DNA of 64,000 bases from Guadua angustifolia (GCA_036346375.1 CM070502.1:19072924-19136923), one strand, 5' to 3'; counted from the stretch's first letter, positions 23,426 through 34,484 are shown. Numbers and translations: made by a program. Notes: a model not told the origin generated them from the letters alone.

Positions 23426-24640
23426 TCACGTGTCTTTAAAAGCTTCAAGTCCAAAAACGATTGGTTTTCTAGTGTACAATAAGTTCTTAATTTCCTCATT
23501 AGGGCCAAAAGATTTGCAATCATGAACTAGAAAAGACATGGTGTCCTTATTCTGAAAACTTAGTTGGGTGTTCATTGCCTTACTCTGAAACATAAGCTTC
23601 TGTTTTTCCATGCCAAAAGATTTGCAATCATGAACCAGAAAAGACATGGTGTCCTTATTCTGAAAACTTAGTTGGGTGTTCATTGCCTTACTCTGAAACA
23701 TAAGCTTCTGTTTTTCCATGCAAGCTATTAATCATCAGAGCTGTAGCTGTCCCACCAGGGAATGCAAGCTTGCAATCAATCACCATTACCTGCAGCAGAA
23801 TATAAATATCAGACAAGTTTGGAACTTGTTTTTTAAGAAACAGAACTGCGCCAACTAAGTAGTTAACAGGTAAAAGTCTATGTGGCATCTTGACTGGTTT
23901 ACTACTGCAAGGTACAAACGTGTAGCCACACAAAAGCTGAACATAATGTGCGATTACAAGTAACATCATCCTTCTTATGTTGTCATGTTGCAAGATTTCC
24001 GGACAAGAAAAAGATACCTTTCTCAGCATGACAATACTAAATGGCCCGAGGAGTGCGATCAGGAACAGGAAACTGATCATCCAACCAAGCGAAAGATCTC
24101 TAACGTCTTCAGCACGGTTACCCGGATAGTCAGGTCCCAAAAGCTCATACGTCTTCCTGTTCATTGCAAAGATATACGAGGCCGAGCACCCTACCAAGAA
24201 CAAACGTTCTCTAAATACTGGAGAAATTCACTGCAAAATGCTACAATCAACTCTACAAAACACCTCCAAGTGATATTAATAACTTATAAATCACCTAAGC
24301 ATTAAAGTTTGCAATATCCTAAGCAACACCAACAATATGACATCTTTTGCTGTAAAAATATTAACACAATTCGCACGGTCGAAAATATTCTTTGAAATGA
24401 AAAATCCTAGTTCGAACAACAGATCGCTAAATCGAGGCCGCCGCAGCGATGGCGCAGTCGGATAGCGGTGTTCTCTGCCTCGTGAGCGGCCTCCGCGACC
24501 AAACCCTAGCCTCTCGGCGGCACCACGCCACGCCGAGGCGAGGAAGAAGGAGAGGAGGCCGTGGCGGCGTTGAGGGCGGGATGACCCCAACGGTGAGGTT
24601 GAGGCGGTGGATCACCACGCACTTGATGGATTAAAAATAC
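23426..24640 (-). pseudogene. Captured yellow-stripe-like (YSL) metal-nicotianamine transporter fragment
   Basis: YSL proteins move metal-nicotianamine complexes across membranes. Three exon-like pieces are visible on the minus strand. Piece one (about 24640-24420) has LNLTVGVIP and, one frame over, GLLSFFLASAWRGAAERLG. Piece two (24190-24018) begins after a good acceptor and encodes YIFAMNRKTYELLGPDYPGN, RAEDVRD and SLGWMISFLF, ending at a donor after MLRK. Piece three (from 23789) encodes VMVIDCKLAFPGGTATALMI followed by NSLHGKTEA. Intron borders are kept, so this was a DNA-level capture. Frameshifts, a duplicated 108-bp block and missing downstream membrane segments make it non-functional. 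Relatives of the end (FGLEAFKDT) appear at 23426-23470. Confidence 0.78.
23505..23720. repeat. Tandem duplication of 108 bp inside the YSL fragment
   Basis: 23505-23612 and 23613-23720 are adjacent copies that differ at about one position (GAACTAG against GAACCAG). The near identity points to a recent slippage or repair event inside the CACTA cargo. Confidence 0.9.
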
Positions 24641-24984
24641 GGAACAAGCAGATGAAGCTCACATCAAACTCACCACCATATGTAAGGTCTTCCTTCGAAT
24701 CCAACAATCCACGGGGACGGCGCGGGAAGGCGCGGGGCGGCTCGGGACGGCGAAGCGTGGGGACGGCGCGACGCGGAAGGCTGAGGGCAACGCGGCGTGG
24801 GGGGCGGCCTTGGCGAGATGGTGGCGAGGCGTGTACGGGACCCTGGCGGCGGAAGCGGCGTGGGCGTGGAGTGGGGAGCTAGGTTTTTGAGAAAATCGAT
24901 GGCGTTTTGGCGGAGCGGACGGCGTTCGGCGGGCGGCGTTTTGGCGTCTTTGCTAAGTCCTTTTTTGCGTCGGCAGCGAGCGAA

Positions 24985-25273
24985 AATAAACGCCGCTGCC
25001 ACGTGAACTATTTTCGTCAGTCCAGGCTAACAAAAATATCACATGTTCTATTTTTGTCAGTTTAGACCAACAAAAATAGTCTAAAAAAATTTTGAATTCC
25101 TCAGACGCGGTGACTCAATTATTTTCGTCGGCCTTAACAAGAATCTGAGCGAAAATAATTGTAATTCATCGGTTATACTTGACCGATTTAAATTACTTAG
25201 TTATTTATGTCGATCCTTTTTTGACCGACGAAAATAATTTAAGCCGACGAAAATAGTATGCATTCCTGTAGTG
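24985..25273. mobile_element. Probable terminus of a second CACTA-like element
   Basis: The segment ends CCTGTAGTG at 25273 and is filled with subterminal-like repeats of the type CGACGAAAATA / TATTTTCGTCGG (near 25008, 25115, 25215, 25240). These differ from the subterminal repeats of the enclosing CACTA. A matching CACTACAGG end was not found to the left, so it is a fragment or a nested, truncated element. Confidence 0.45.
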
Positions 25274-25641
25274 GTGGGATCCGGATTGCCTAGAAGCATC
25301 GACGATGGGAGGGAGAGGCCAAAGGAAACAATGACTGTGTAAGACACCAGCGGACGGAGGGATGGTGGCAGATGATAGCATATATTACATAGTATTTGGT
25401 GATGTTGAATGCATTACAATTTTCTTTATGTTCACCTACCAACACATCTGTCAAGTGTAGCAATATGACTATTAAATGTTGTAGGGTAATTTGACAAACT
25501 ATATTTCCATGGATTAAGCTAAGAATTCTACGCATGGGTGTTAGCAACACGTAGCATGTGTTACAGTTGAGTTTTCCTACAACATAAGCTATATGTGTTG
25601 CAAAGCATGTGTTAGAATAGATTGGTCTTGTTGTAGTGCCT

Positions 25642-26440
25642 GAAGCTGCCTGAGCCAAGATGTTGGCCTTGTTATTCATTTCCCTGGGCACATGGCCGAT
25701 ATAGAATGATGTGAAAGTGTTGATAATATCGAGACAATTCTCCAAATATTTTGATAGCACTTCATCGTTGCATTTAAATTCTTCTTTAATTTGCTGCACT
25801 ACCAACAGTGAGTCACCATATGCCTCTATCTTACTTGCCCCGATACTATCTACCAACTGCAGTCCTTTGAGCAATGCTTCATACTCAGCCTGGTTATTAG
25901 AGCATCGGCTTGTAAGCCGATATGCAAACTCGATGTTATGCCCTTTTGGCGAAATCAGTACAATACCTATTACACTCCCCTCTTAGCAAACTGACCCATC
26001 AAAATACAGTTGCCATGGAGCTATATCGACCATTCCTGCCATTGTATCATGTCCAGTTATGAAATCGGCTATCGCTTGGCCTTTAATGGCTTTGGCCGAT
26101 TCATACTGTAGATCGAACTCGGTTAGAGCATAAGCCCACTTCCCAAGTCGTCCTCTCAAGATTGGTGCAGACAGCATATATTTGATGATATCAGTTCTAC
26201 ATACTACTACACAAGTTGATGCTAATATATAATGCCTTAGCTTACTGCAAGCGAAGTACAATGACAGGCATAATTTTTCAACAGAAGGGTACCTGGATTC
26301 GGTTTCCAATAGTCATCGGCTCAAGTAAAATATTACCCGCTCTTTACCATCAATCTCTTGTGCTAGAACTGCCCCAATAGTCTCGCTTTCAGCCGACACA
26401 TATAACTTAAACGGGATTCCCTTCTGAGGTGCAGCCAAGA
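25642..26440 (-). pseudogene. Tat pol: RNase H part
   Basis: This reads LYFDGSVC (about 25990), then IEAYGDSLLVVQQIKEEF and FYIGHVPREMNNKAN, a retroelement and plant type RNase H arrangement. The upstream piece includes WAYALTEFDLQY and GQAIADFI. In-frame stops occur near 25985 and 26320. The segment ends at the CACTA target site. Confidence 0.75.
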
Positions 26441-27636
26441 CTGGTGGTGATGCTAGCTATTGCTTTATATCATCAAAAGCTTTCTGCTGATTGGCTCCCC
26501 ATATGAACTCCTGATGATCCTTCAACTTTAATAGTGGCGTAAAAGCCTGAATCCTTCCAGACAGATTTGAGATAAATCGTCTTAAGTAATTAATTTTGCC
26601 GATCAGCTTTTGCAGTTCATTCTTGCATGTCGGCGGTTTTGTATTCATTATGGCCTTGACCCTAGTTTGATTGACCTCGATACCTCTTTGGTGAACCATA
26701 AATCCGAGAAACTGACCAGCCGACACGCCAAACGCATATTTTAAAGGATTCATTTTTAACCCGTGAGCTCTTGTGTTTTGAAACACCCTTTCCAAATCGG
26801 CCAAGTGCTGCCAGTCTTCCTTAGACTTAACCACCACGTCATCAATGTAAATTTCAACAATATGGCCGATTAGATCATGAAAAATTAAATTCATGGCGTA
26901 CCGATAAATAACTTTGCATTCTTTAAGCCGAATGTCATTACTGGCCATTCATACAACCCTATCGCGCAGAGAACACTGAAAGGCGATCTTAGGGACATCG
27001 GCTTCCGCCATGAATATCTGGTTGTATCCAGCATTTCCATCAAGAAAACTGATAATTTTATTACCTGAGGCAGCATCGATAAGCATATCGGCTATAGGCA
27101 TCGGATATTCATCTTTTGGCATGGCCTTATTCAAATCTCTGAAATCGACGCATACCCGAAGCTTACCGTTCTTTTTCATGACAGGAACAATGTTGGATAC
27201 CCACTCAGTGTATCGGCAAGGCCTTATGAATTTGGCTTCCAACAACCTTTCAATTTCTTCTTTTATCACATTGTACAATTACGGATTAAAACGCGCGGAG
27301 GTTGTTTATATGGTCGATACCGCTTGATAGGCGTAGATGTTCTACTAGCTGTCGGCTTAATCCAGGCATCTCATAGTATTCCCAGGCGAAACAATCCCTG
27401 TATTCTCTAAGTATTTTGACCAACTTGCTTTTGTATTCTAGACCTAAATTTGCACTTACAAAAGTTGGCCTTTTCCTATCACCTTCTCTTATATCGACTT
27501 CTTCAAGCATATCGGCAGAAGTGAAACCTTGACCCAATTTTTCACTTTGGAAGTCTTCAATGGCTTCACACGAATTCATCACATGCCGATAGCTCCTTGC
27601 CTTGTCTTGTAGAATTTGAATCATTTCTGACCCCAT
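26441..27636 (-). pseudogene. Tat pol: reverse transcriptase part
   Basis: The polymerase signature is clear: RVCVDFRDLNKAMPKDEYPM near 27160, then SFLDGNAGYNQI, and the active-site box EIYIDDVVVKSKEDW near 26840. The thumb and connection follow (FLGFMVHQRGIEVNQ, LIGKINYLRRFISNLSGR). The domain is split over three frames by frameshifts near 26950 and 27280. The region up to 27636 carries the usual acidic linker before the RT domain (FAWEYYEMPGL). Confidence 0.82.
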
Positions 27637-28440
27637 CTTCTCAAGACTTCACTCGCCCGATCAAACGTGCCTGGCCTGACACTGATCGGCGTAAAGCCCG
27701 ACTTCCCGATGCATATAAAATCGCAATCGTCTAACGCTTTGCCCGATATGCACTCTGCTTCTTCATGCGGCCAATTCGTATCTGAACTAGCCATTGCGAT
27801 ATGAGCCGATGTGTCGGCTGATACAACGTCAACCTCATCTCCGTTCCACTGTACAAGAAGTTGGTGCATGGTAGAGGGTATACAGCAGTTGGCATGTATC
27901 CAATCTCGCCCGAGAAGCACACTGTAATTCCCTTCAGCTTCGATTACAAAAAATGCGGTCGGCAAGGTTTTGCTGCCGACGGTTAGCTCTGTAACCATCA
28001 CCCCTTTCGCTTCAGTGGGGTCACCTGTGAAGTCATTCAACACCATGTTCGTTTTGATCAAGTCTTCGTCAGTTTTGCCTAACTTCTTGCAAGTAGAAAG
28101 TGGCATTAAATTCACAGTAGCCCCTCCATCTACAAGCATCCTAGATATCGGCTTTTCGTTGATAAAGCCTTTTAAGTACAACGGCTTTAAGTCCCGATGA
28201 GGATCTTGTGGTTTCTCAAACACTGCGTCCTGTGCACCTAGACATAGTTGAGCGAACGTGTCTTTAGCCGATTCAGACTTGATTCTGAATTCGGATGGCA
28301 GAGTGAATACTATGTTGATATCCATGGGAGGAGTGTCATTTCGAATTACTGGTGACAGCAAATCATCGGAGGAATCTGACTCGTCATCGGCTTGTTCTTT
28401 TCTCCTCCATTCTTTTTTAACAGGTTTCATTGGCCGTAAT
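27637..28440 (-). pseudogene. Tat pol: aspartic protease part
   Basis: A 269-codon open frame spans this stretch. The catalytic box reads MLVDGGATVNLMPL, with Gly replacing the usual Ser or Thr, a known feature of Tat-lineage proteases. A second conserved segment YSVLLGRDWIHANCCIPS follows about 85 residues later. Upstream is a charged stretch (EWRRKEQADDESDSSDDL). It is one of the best preserved parts of the element. Confidence 0.8.
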
Positions 28441-30976
28441 TCATTGAATGTTTCATCTCTCTATTTTTCTTCTTCGGCCTCTCTCATCTCCTGCGTCCTT
28501 AAGCGTTGAAGCCGTCTGCGTTGCGATCGGCTAAGTCCAGTCGGACACCATCTAGGCTTGGGTTCCACCGGCTTGCGAATTTTGCCAACCAAGTTCTCTG
28601 TTGGCTCTTCTTTCTTGTCTTGGTTCGGTATACCCAGCCTCTCCTTTATTGGCCTCTTGTGCCCTGACTTGCTTTGATCTGGTATTGGCCTGAGTAGACG
28701 CTCTTTCACTGATTGTCTTGGCCAATCTCTTTGTGGGTAATGCTCCATGGGGCATGACCTCGAAGACGGTAATGCCACACCCTTTTCCCAACAGAATTGC
28801 CAAAAGGGACACCTCTGATGAGCTCTTTCTGCGTTACCTAGCCAATGCAAATTATTTGACCGAAACACATTGTTTGGCCGATACAATTCATCTGGTCGGC
28901 GAGACTGCTGCTTCTGCCGGTGGCTCACCTTCTCATATTTCTCGAGTAGCTGTGAGAAAGTTGGCTTAGGCTTGAATGCTGGTTTCCGAGGCGAAGACCT
29001 TTCGGCTTTGTACCATCGCCCGGCTTGCAACTCTCCTTTTGGCTTAATCGTTCTTGAATTCTTCCCATCTTGATCGGCTTCAATTTGAAGCGAGCCGATC
29101 GTTATTTTTAACGTCTCCCCCTTTGAGCTTGATTCTATGTCGACTTGCCGCGTCTCTCTGGGCTTTTCGTCGACAATCTGCTTTCCTTTGCCGGAGCATT
29201 GTACCATGTTAATTGGGAAGGGATTGACATCGACTTCCATGGCCGGCTCTTCTGCAAACTTGAGCCGACCATCTTCAATGGCCGCCTATATCTGCTGCTA
29301 AAAGATATTGCAATCGTTAGTGTTATGGGAAAAAGAATGATGCCACTTACAGTACCGTCGTTTTTTGATCTCGTCGGCTGATGGTATGGTATGTCCTTCC
29401 GGCAGTCGTATCAATTTTTCTTGCAACAACATATCAAATATGCGGTCACATTTAGATACGTCGAAAGCGTACTTGACTTCCGACTTGCTTCTTGTCGGCT
29501 TAAGCCACGAACAGATGAGCGATTTCTTAGAACCTTTTATCTATTCGGCTATATTTACATCTACTTCATCTTCAGAATTTTCGCTCGAACTGCAATCAAC
29601 CATATTTACCTTGGCCTTATCCTTGTTATTGCTATTCAACCTAGCCTTCTCCTTGAACTCCCTACTCAAATATCGGCTTTCTTGTGCCGATACGCGATGA
29701 AGCAGATGACTTAGATCGGTAAACTCCTGTCCGGCAAGTTTCTCTTTGAGCGGGGGAATCAATCCTTGAAATGCTAAATCGGCTAGTTGGTTATCGGGCA
29801 ATACTACACTGAAGCACCGATTTCGCACTTCTCTAAATCTTCTAATATAATCAGAAGCCGACTCGCCAAATTTCTACCGGACAGCACTTAGATCTGAAAT
29901 TCTTAATTCTAGACTACCAGAGAAAAAGTATTCATGAAATCGGCTCTCTAAATCGTTCCAAAAGTGGACCGAATTTGGAGGCAGATTCGTAAACCAAGTG
30001 AAAGCAGTTCCTGACAAAGACAATGGAAAAAGTCTAATTTTTAACCCATCGGATTGAGCTGCTTCACCACACTGGGCAATAAATCGTCCAACATGTTCTA
30101 AAGTAGTGACCGAATCATCCCCTGAAAATTTTGCAAAATCGGGAATCCTGAAGTTATGGGGATATGGCATGCGGTCAATATAATCTGGGTACGGCTTTCT
30201 ATAGCCGATGGTTTTCCCTTTGGGCTGTAGGCCAAACTGATCTCTCAAGACCATAGAAATCTGATCAGCCCAATTGATGTTATTGGCCGATGTAACACCA
30301 GGGTTTGGCCAATTGGGATGAATTGTATCCTGCCCCCCGAGTGCAAACTCGGTTGGTCGGCTCACCCTAGCCGATGAGTACTGTTGTTGCCATGGTTCGT
30401 AACCATCGTCCCTGGCAGCCGGTACCTCGGGCAATGGAACAAAGGGTTCTGCATATCGAACTACCTTATATGGAGCCGGGTTTCTAACTTGGAATGGCTC
30501 TTGGGGTCCGCTACTCCTATCTAATTCGATCGGCTGAGTAGCCGATTGAACGTAAGAAGTCCCCGAAGCCGATGGATCTGACTTTGCGGCGTCAGTGTAT
30601 GCATGGTAGTGAGCAACAGGGTTTGGGCGAGGATTTGTTGGTGCCAATACGGTGGGTTGGGTCGGCATTAGTGAGGGTGCAGTGCGGCGCTTTGATCGTG
30701 TTGGCGTTGATTCCCGAGAATATACGGATCTGACGGGAGTGGTTGCAATGGCTCTAGCAATCCTCCAGATGTTGCCAACTCTTGTGCAATCGTTTTAACG
30801 CTATTTTCTATCATCGGCTTCAAGGTTGTAACCAGGGTCGATGATTGATTAATTAATGCGTGATGCACAGATTGTTCAATCATAACAGATAACTCAGCTT
30901 GTGCTGGCATATATCGGCTTATCGGAGTCGATGTGACGCCAGCTTCGCCAAGTGGATTCAATGTTGGAAGCACCAT
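28441..30976 (-). pseudogene. Tat gag
   Basis: This is the 5'-most coding region, starting near 30976 just inside the 5' LTR. The N-terminal 370 codons (two adjoining frames, 30976-30668 and 30668-29874) end in the capsid-type gag domain: FRIPDFAKFSGDDSV, FTWFTNLPPNSVHFWNDLE and a related RFHEYFFSG. After an in-frame stop near 29876 it goes on with FREVRNR-like residues. A histidine and cysteine cluster (CKWHHSFSHNTNDC) near 29310 resembles the gag knuckle of this lineage. A basic C-terminal part (28461-29240) follows. Several stops show decay. Product would package element RNA if intact. Confidence 0.75.
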
Positions 30977-31149
30977 CTTCTACGTGACTCCTCGTCGGGT
31001 TTTTTGATAGCAACCCAACATCAACTCCTCCAAGGCAGTTTTCCGATCTTCGATTTCCTTGCGCTGCTCTGGAGTCAAATCATCCAAAGTTGGGACGATT
31101 ATGGCGTCGGAGTTCACGTCGGCTGGTGCGGTGGATTTGCCTGCAATCA

Positions 31150-31190
31150 TCTCGTCGATTGTCCTGGTCCCACCGGTCGTGCCAAAAATG
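31150..31190 (-). promoter_or_regulatory. Primer-binding region of the Tat element
   Basis: Directly downstream of the 5' LTR the minus strand reads ATTTTTGGCACGACCGGTGG, at the position of a tRNA primer site. I cannot assign the tRNA with certainty. Confidence 0.4.
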
Positions 31191-31822
31191 TGTTGACGCC
31201 AAAAACGTGAAGAGGGTTTCTGGTTGCAACACACCGGACGAACGCCGGGTTCAAGTGTGTGCGAGGCGTGCCAATCGATTTGACCCTACAATCGATAAGG
31301 AACAGAGCTGTGAAATTCAATCTAGCCGATCCTAAAAGCGAATTGGCTAAAATAGAAATCGGCCAGAAAGCCAATTAGAAGGATAACTAGATCAGTCGAT
31401 TAAGACTAATCCGAAGGTAAAAGGCAGATTGATCCTGAAAAGGCGATGCGCAACAAGACAGAATAAATCAGACTTGGAGAAATCGAAGACGATCAATAAT
31501 CGGCGATTCGCAACTTTATTGATCGATGTCGACTTACAAAGGAAGGATTACAATGCTAGAAAACAAAAAACTACGAGAAAACTAGTAGATGTGATTTTGA
31601 TTGTGGATGTCTGTCTCTTCAAGCAGCCTTGGCGCGCCTTATATACCCGCCAGCCGATCCGAGTCCCGATCCAATACGGCAATGTAATCCGAATCGGCTA
31701 TAGTTTCCTAATTAGACTCTGCTTTCAAATATCATCCAAACTTTCCGAAGATGCCTCTGCGTTATCCAAACTCATGCTCCCCTGCCGATTTCTCTCGTAT
31801 TTTCCAAAAACCGGTGCAAACA
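31191..31822 (-). repeat. 5' LTR of the Tat element
   Basis: This 632-bp LTR reads TGTTGACG at its left end and GCAAACA at its right end. It contains the promoter TATA (minus TATATAAGGCGCG at 31634-31645). It directly abuts WAK sequence at 31823. Confidence 0.9.
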
Positions 31823-32134
31823 AGTTCACACTGGCCCGTAGAGGTGGCATGACAGCACGATCAGATACAATGCTCTCCACGGTCAAGGTTTTCTTGTCAG
31901 ACCTATTTGGTTTTGACACATGCGATCCTCACTCAAGCTGGATAAACAACACTGCTATTCATACGAGTCTTTGAGATTTTCGTCACAGACCAGCCAAGTT
32001 GTGAAATTGCAAACGCAAATAAGGCAAGTTACGCGTGCAGCTCTGGTAACTTGTGCCGAAATGTACCATCCAAAGGCTACCTCTGCTACTGCAACGGTCC
32101 TTCAGGAGGCAACCCCTACACTTCGGATGGCTGA
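31823..32134 (+). pseudogene. WAK exon 1 pseudogene, right part
   Basis: The sequence encodes the end of a WAK extracellular exon, including DQPSCEIANANKASYACSSG, RNVPSKGYLCYCNG and SGGNPYTSDG before a TGA stop. In intact relatives this position continues GCQ plus a splice donor, so the reading frame is already broken. It pairs with the 14098-14120 stub across the Tat element. It is highly similar to 63517-63831, including the same downstream MITE, so the two are products of one segmental duplication. It has frameshifts near 31900 to 31970. Confidence 0.8.
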
Positions 32135-32185
32135 ATTTCAGGTTCGTGACACTGCACAACCGCATCCTAATATAGTAATATATTA

Positions 32186-32482
32186 CTCCTTCTGGTTGTA
32201 AATTATTGTCATTTTGGATATAGGTGTAGTCAAACTTTCAAAACTCTGACTATCAATATTTTTTAAAATATTTAAATTGACTTTCAAAAATTTGACTATC
32301 AATATCATTTTAAATATTTAAATTGGATACATGGAAATCATATATGTAGATTTGTCTCAAAAAGTAATTTCATAATATTATAATTTTATTCGGTTTTATA
32401 AATATATTATAATTGAAATTAGTGGCTAAAACCGTGTTTTAGAGACATGTCCAAAATGTCAACTATTTGTGACAGGTGGAAG
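32186..32482. mobile_element. Stowaway-like MITE
   Basis: This 297-bp element is flanked by TA dinucleotides with terminal repeats CTCCTTCTGGTTGTAA and, from the other end, CTTCCACCTGTCACAA, both leading into TGACATTTTGGA-type sequence. The interior is AT-rich with repeated TTGACT and AATATT words. The same MITE sits at the same place beside the other WAK pseudogene at 63875. Confidence 0.75.
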
Positions 32483-32739
32483 TATTAAGAACACCATATT
32501 GTTATTGTGCAAATAACGTCTGTAGGATTGTAATCTGGCGGACACCCTCACTACAAGCTAGCTGTTGGATCTGTACCCTGCACGATCAGAGCCGTTGGAT
32601 CGTGTGGGGATTGATCTTGCAGTCTTCTGCTGGCTAGCATCGTGCGTGTCTTCCTCGTGAGCGTAGCGATTATGTAGTCCTCATAGATAAGCAAAGGATG
32701 AGACATGATGTAGTCCTCGTGTAGGCTCAAAGGAATCCA

Positions 32740-33245
32740 TCAAAACTGCATGGCACTCGTGGTGACACAAGCCATCACCCACTGTACCCTTAAACGATGA
32801 AATCCCAGCTTTGTGAGGATTTTTTCGAGAAAAGCCCAATCAATGCCATCATACGCCTTTGAAAAATCCAGCTTGAAGCAACTAACCACAAAAGTTTGCC
32901 CTATCAGCTTTGCATTTTTGGACGGAGTGAATACATTTAAAGGATATCAAGGCATTGTCTGTGATCAAAACGCTCAGGAACAAAGGCACTCAGTGTCAGC
33001 GAGATGATATCTTGTATCAAAGGACTCAATTGTTTAACCGTGCACTTAGCCACCACCTTGTAAACAACATTGCAAAGACTTACTGGTCCAAAGTCTTTTA
33101 ACTTATTGGTCGAAAGTCTTTTAACACCTACAACCGGTTCTTCTTGGGAATTAACACAATGACATTCTCATTGATGCCGTCTGGCATATTATGCTCTTCA
33201 ATTCCTCAAAGAATTGTCCTAATGTGATAGAGAAGTACAAAGTTT
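32740..33245 (-). pseudogene. LINE (L1-type) reverse transcriptase remnant
   Basis: The minus strand gives PVSLCNVVYKVVAKC near 33080, LSAFVPERFDHRQCLDI near 32965 and, after a break, CFKLDFSKAYDGIDWAFLEK near 32860, followed by ILTKLGFHR. These are classic plant LINE RT blocks. Only the finger-palm part is present. Frameshifts separate the pieces. No endonuclease part or poly-A tail is visible. Confidence 0.8.
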
Positions 33246-34020
33246 GTTTAGGTGGTATATGAGAGGTGGAAGTAACTATTCCCTGGAGTAGAATGATAGG
33301 AAATTTTCGCAAGATAACGGAAGTAAAATTTTGACCAATGTATTACTTTATATAAAGCAGAGAGAATCTATGCTCAACTAGGCATGCCACATCACCGATT
33401 TTGCGAAAAAGCCCTCTAGAAAATTTAAAATTACGTTTAGATCCTCCGATCAGTTTTTAATGGAATAGACCCGCTGCTGTTCGTCCTTTTCCATTCGCTC
33501 AGATCATTGCCGTCCGTTGCTTCGCGTTGGCTGCGCTAACAACGATTGATAACGCGTTGTTACTTCCCTTGACTATCATTGCTTGTGGAGCCCTTGAGCT
33601 GGAGACGCTCTCTTCCCTCGCTCCCGCTTCCTTCAGCCGACCGCATCGCCGTCGCCTCCACCACTAATCCTGTTCTCCTCCCAAATCCTGCCACCTCGCG
33701 CCTCTTGTAGCCGAGGCCGAGGTGGAGGACTAAGGCGACACGAGACTGGGCCTTGGCCGCCATGACGAGCCTGCCTTTCCTCCAGCCGAAGTCGAGGCAG
33801 AGGAATGGCAAGCTCACACGGGTCCCCTTCCCCCACTCTGCCCCAACGGCCTACACTCCCTCACTGCCGCCGCTGACGATGACGAGGAGGGACTTAGCCT
33901 CCACATTGCACCGGTCCCCGTCTCTCTCCTTCCGGCCTCGGTCGCCACGCGGAACCTACCTCTCCCGCAGCCAAGGCCAAGGCAGAGGACTGTGGTGACA
34001 CGAGATCGGGCCTCGGCCGC
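33246..34020. other. Unassigned stretch between LINE remnant and gypsy LTR
   Basis: 33300-33470 is AT-rich and has a run TTTATATAAAGCAGAGAG that recalls degenerate Helitron 5' ends. 33480-34020 is GC-rich with open frames on both strands and no domain. Two imperfect copies of about 60 bp are visible (33710-33770 and 33965-34022, sharing GGCAGAGGAC or GGTGGAGGAC and GACACGAGA). Confidence 0.35.
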
Positions 34021-34484
34021 TGTGGAGTTCATGGACCCCGGGTATCCGTAGGGCAGGCCTTAAGGACCACCCAGGAGGGGATGGGCCGAGCCGACTGCAT
34101 AAGGACGGATACCACCTGGGCTACTTTCAACGTGCACAACAAGGAAACCCTGAAGATAGTAACCGACCTTGATTAGGTAGGATATGATTATAATCCTGGC
34201 CGCCACCATGTTCAGCGGATAAGGATAGAGATAGAATCTCCATCTTGTAACCTATCAGGACTATCTATTGTAAACCGCACTCTGCTGCTATATAAAGGGG
34301 GGAGCAACATCATGATCCGATCATCAGTAATAAGTTAGACACACATAATCTCAGAGCACAGGACTAGAGTGTTATCTTCTCCGCGAGAGCCCAAACCTGT
34401 ATAATTCTAGCGTCTTGTGCTACCATCGAGTTTGGATCCAACGCATAGCCCCGTTTTCATTATTGCCGACAATAAACGTCGACA
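34021..34484 (+). repeat. 5' LTR of a second Tat-type gypsy element
   Basis: The LTR starts TGTGGAGTTC and ends AACGTCGACA. A strong TATA box CTATATAAAGGGG lies at 34289-34300. It is followed at once by the primer-binding site. The 3' LTR is not in the window, so this copy is truncated. Confidence 0.7.

Larger units (their letters stand above)
21634..25638. mobile_element. CACTA transposon carrying a captured gene fragment
   Basis: Terminal inverted repeats are CACTACAACAGGAC (21634) and the reverse complement of GTCTTGTTGTAGTG (ending 25638), with 13 of 14 bases matching. The flanks are a 3-bp duplication CCT (21631-21633, 25639-25641), as expected for CACTA elements. Subterminal regions hold many copies of GTGTTGCA or its complement (21655-21850 and 25400-25620). 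No transposase is recognisable, so it is non-autonomous. Cargo on the minus strand is a yellow-stripe-like transporter fragment. The insertion is inside the Tat pol gene. Confidence 0.85.
14121..31822 (-). mobile_element. Giant Tat-type Ty3/gypsy retrotransposon with an antisense plant mobile domain gene
   Basis: Two LTRs of about 620-630 bp (14121-14739 and 31191-31822) frame a minus-strand gag-protease-RT-RNase H-integrase series. There is also an extra plus-strand gene between the integrase and the 3' LTR. Without its two nested insertions the element is about 10.4 kb. No chromodomain is seen, the protease motif is VDGGATVN, and the extra ORF is antisense and downstream of pol. These traits fit the Tat lineage, in which extra ORFs are known. 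The insertion split a WAK pseudogene. Flanking 5-mers are GATTA and AGTTC, so the target duplication has decayed or was modified. LTR divergence including several indels indicates an older insertion than the copia element at 42182. Confidence 0.85.

Noticed and set aside
33335..33420. TTTATATAAAGCAGAGAG as a possible Helitron 5' end
   Set aside because: No TC start, and no matching 3' hairpin with CTAG was found before the gypsy LTR at 34021.
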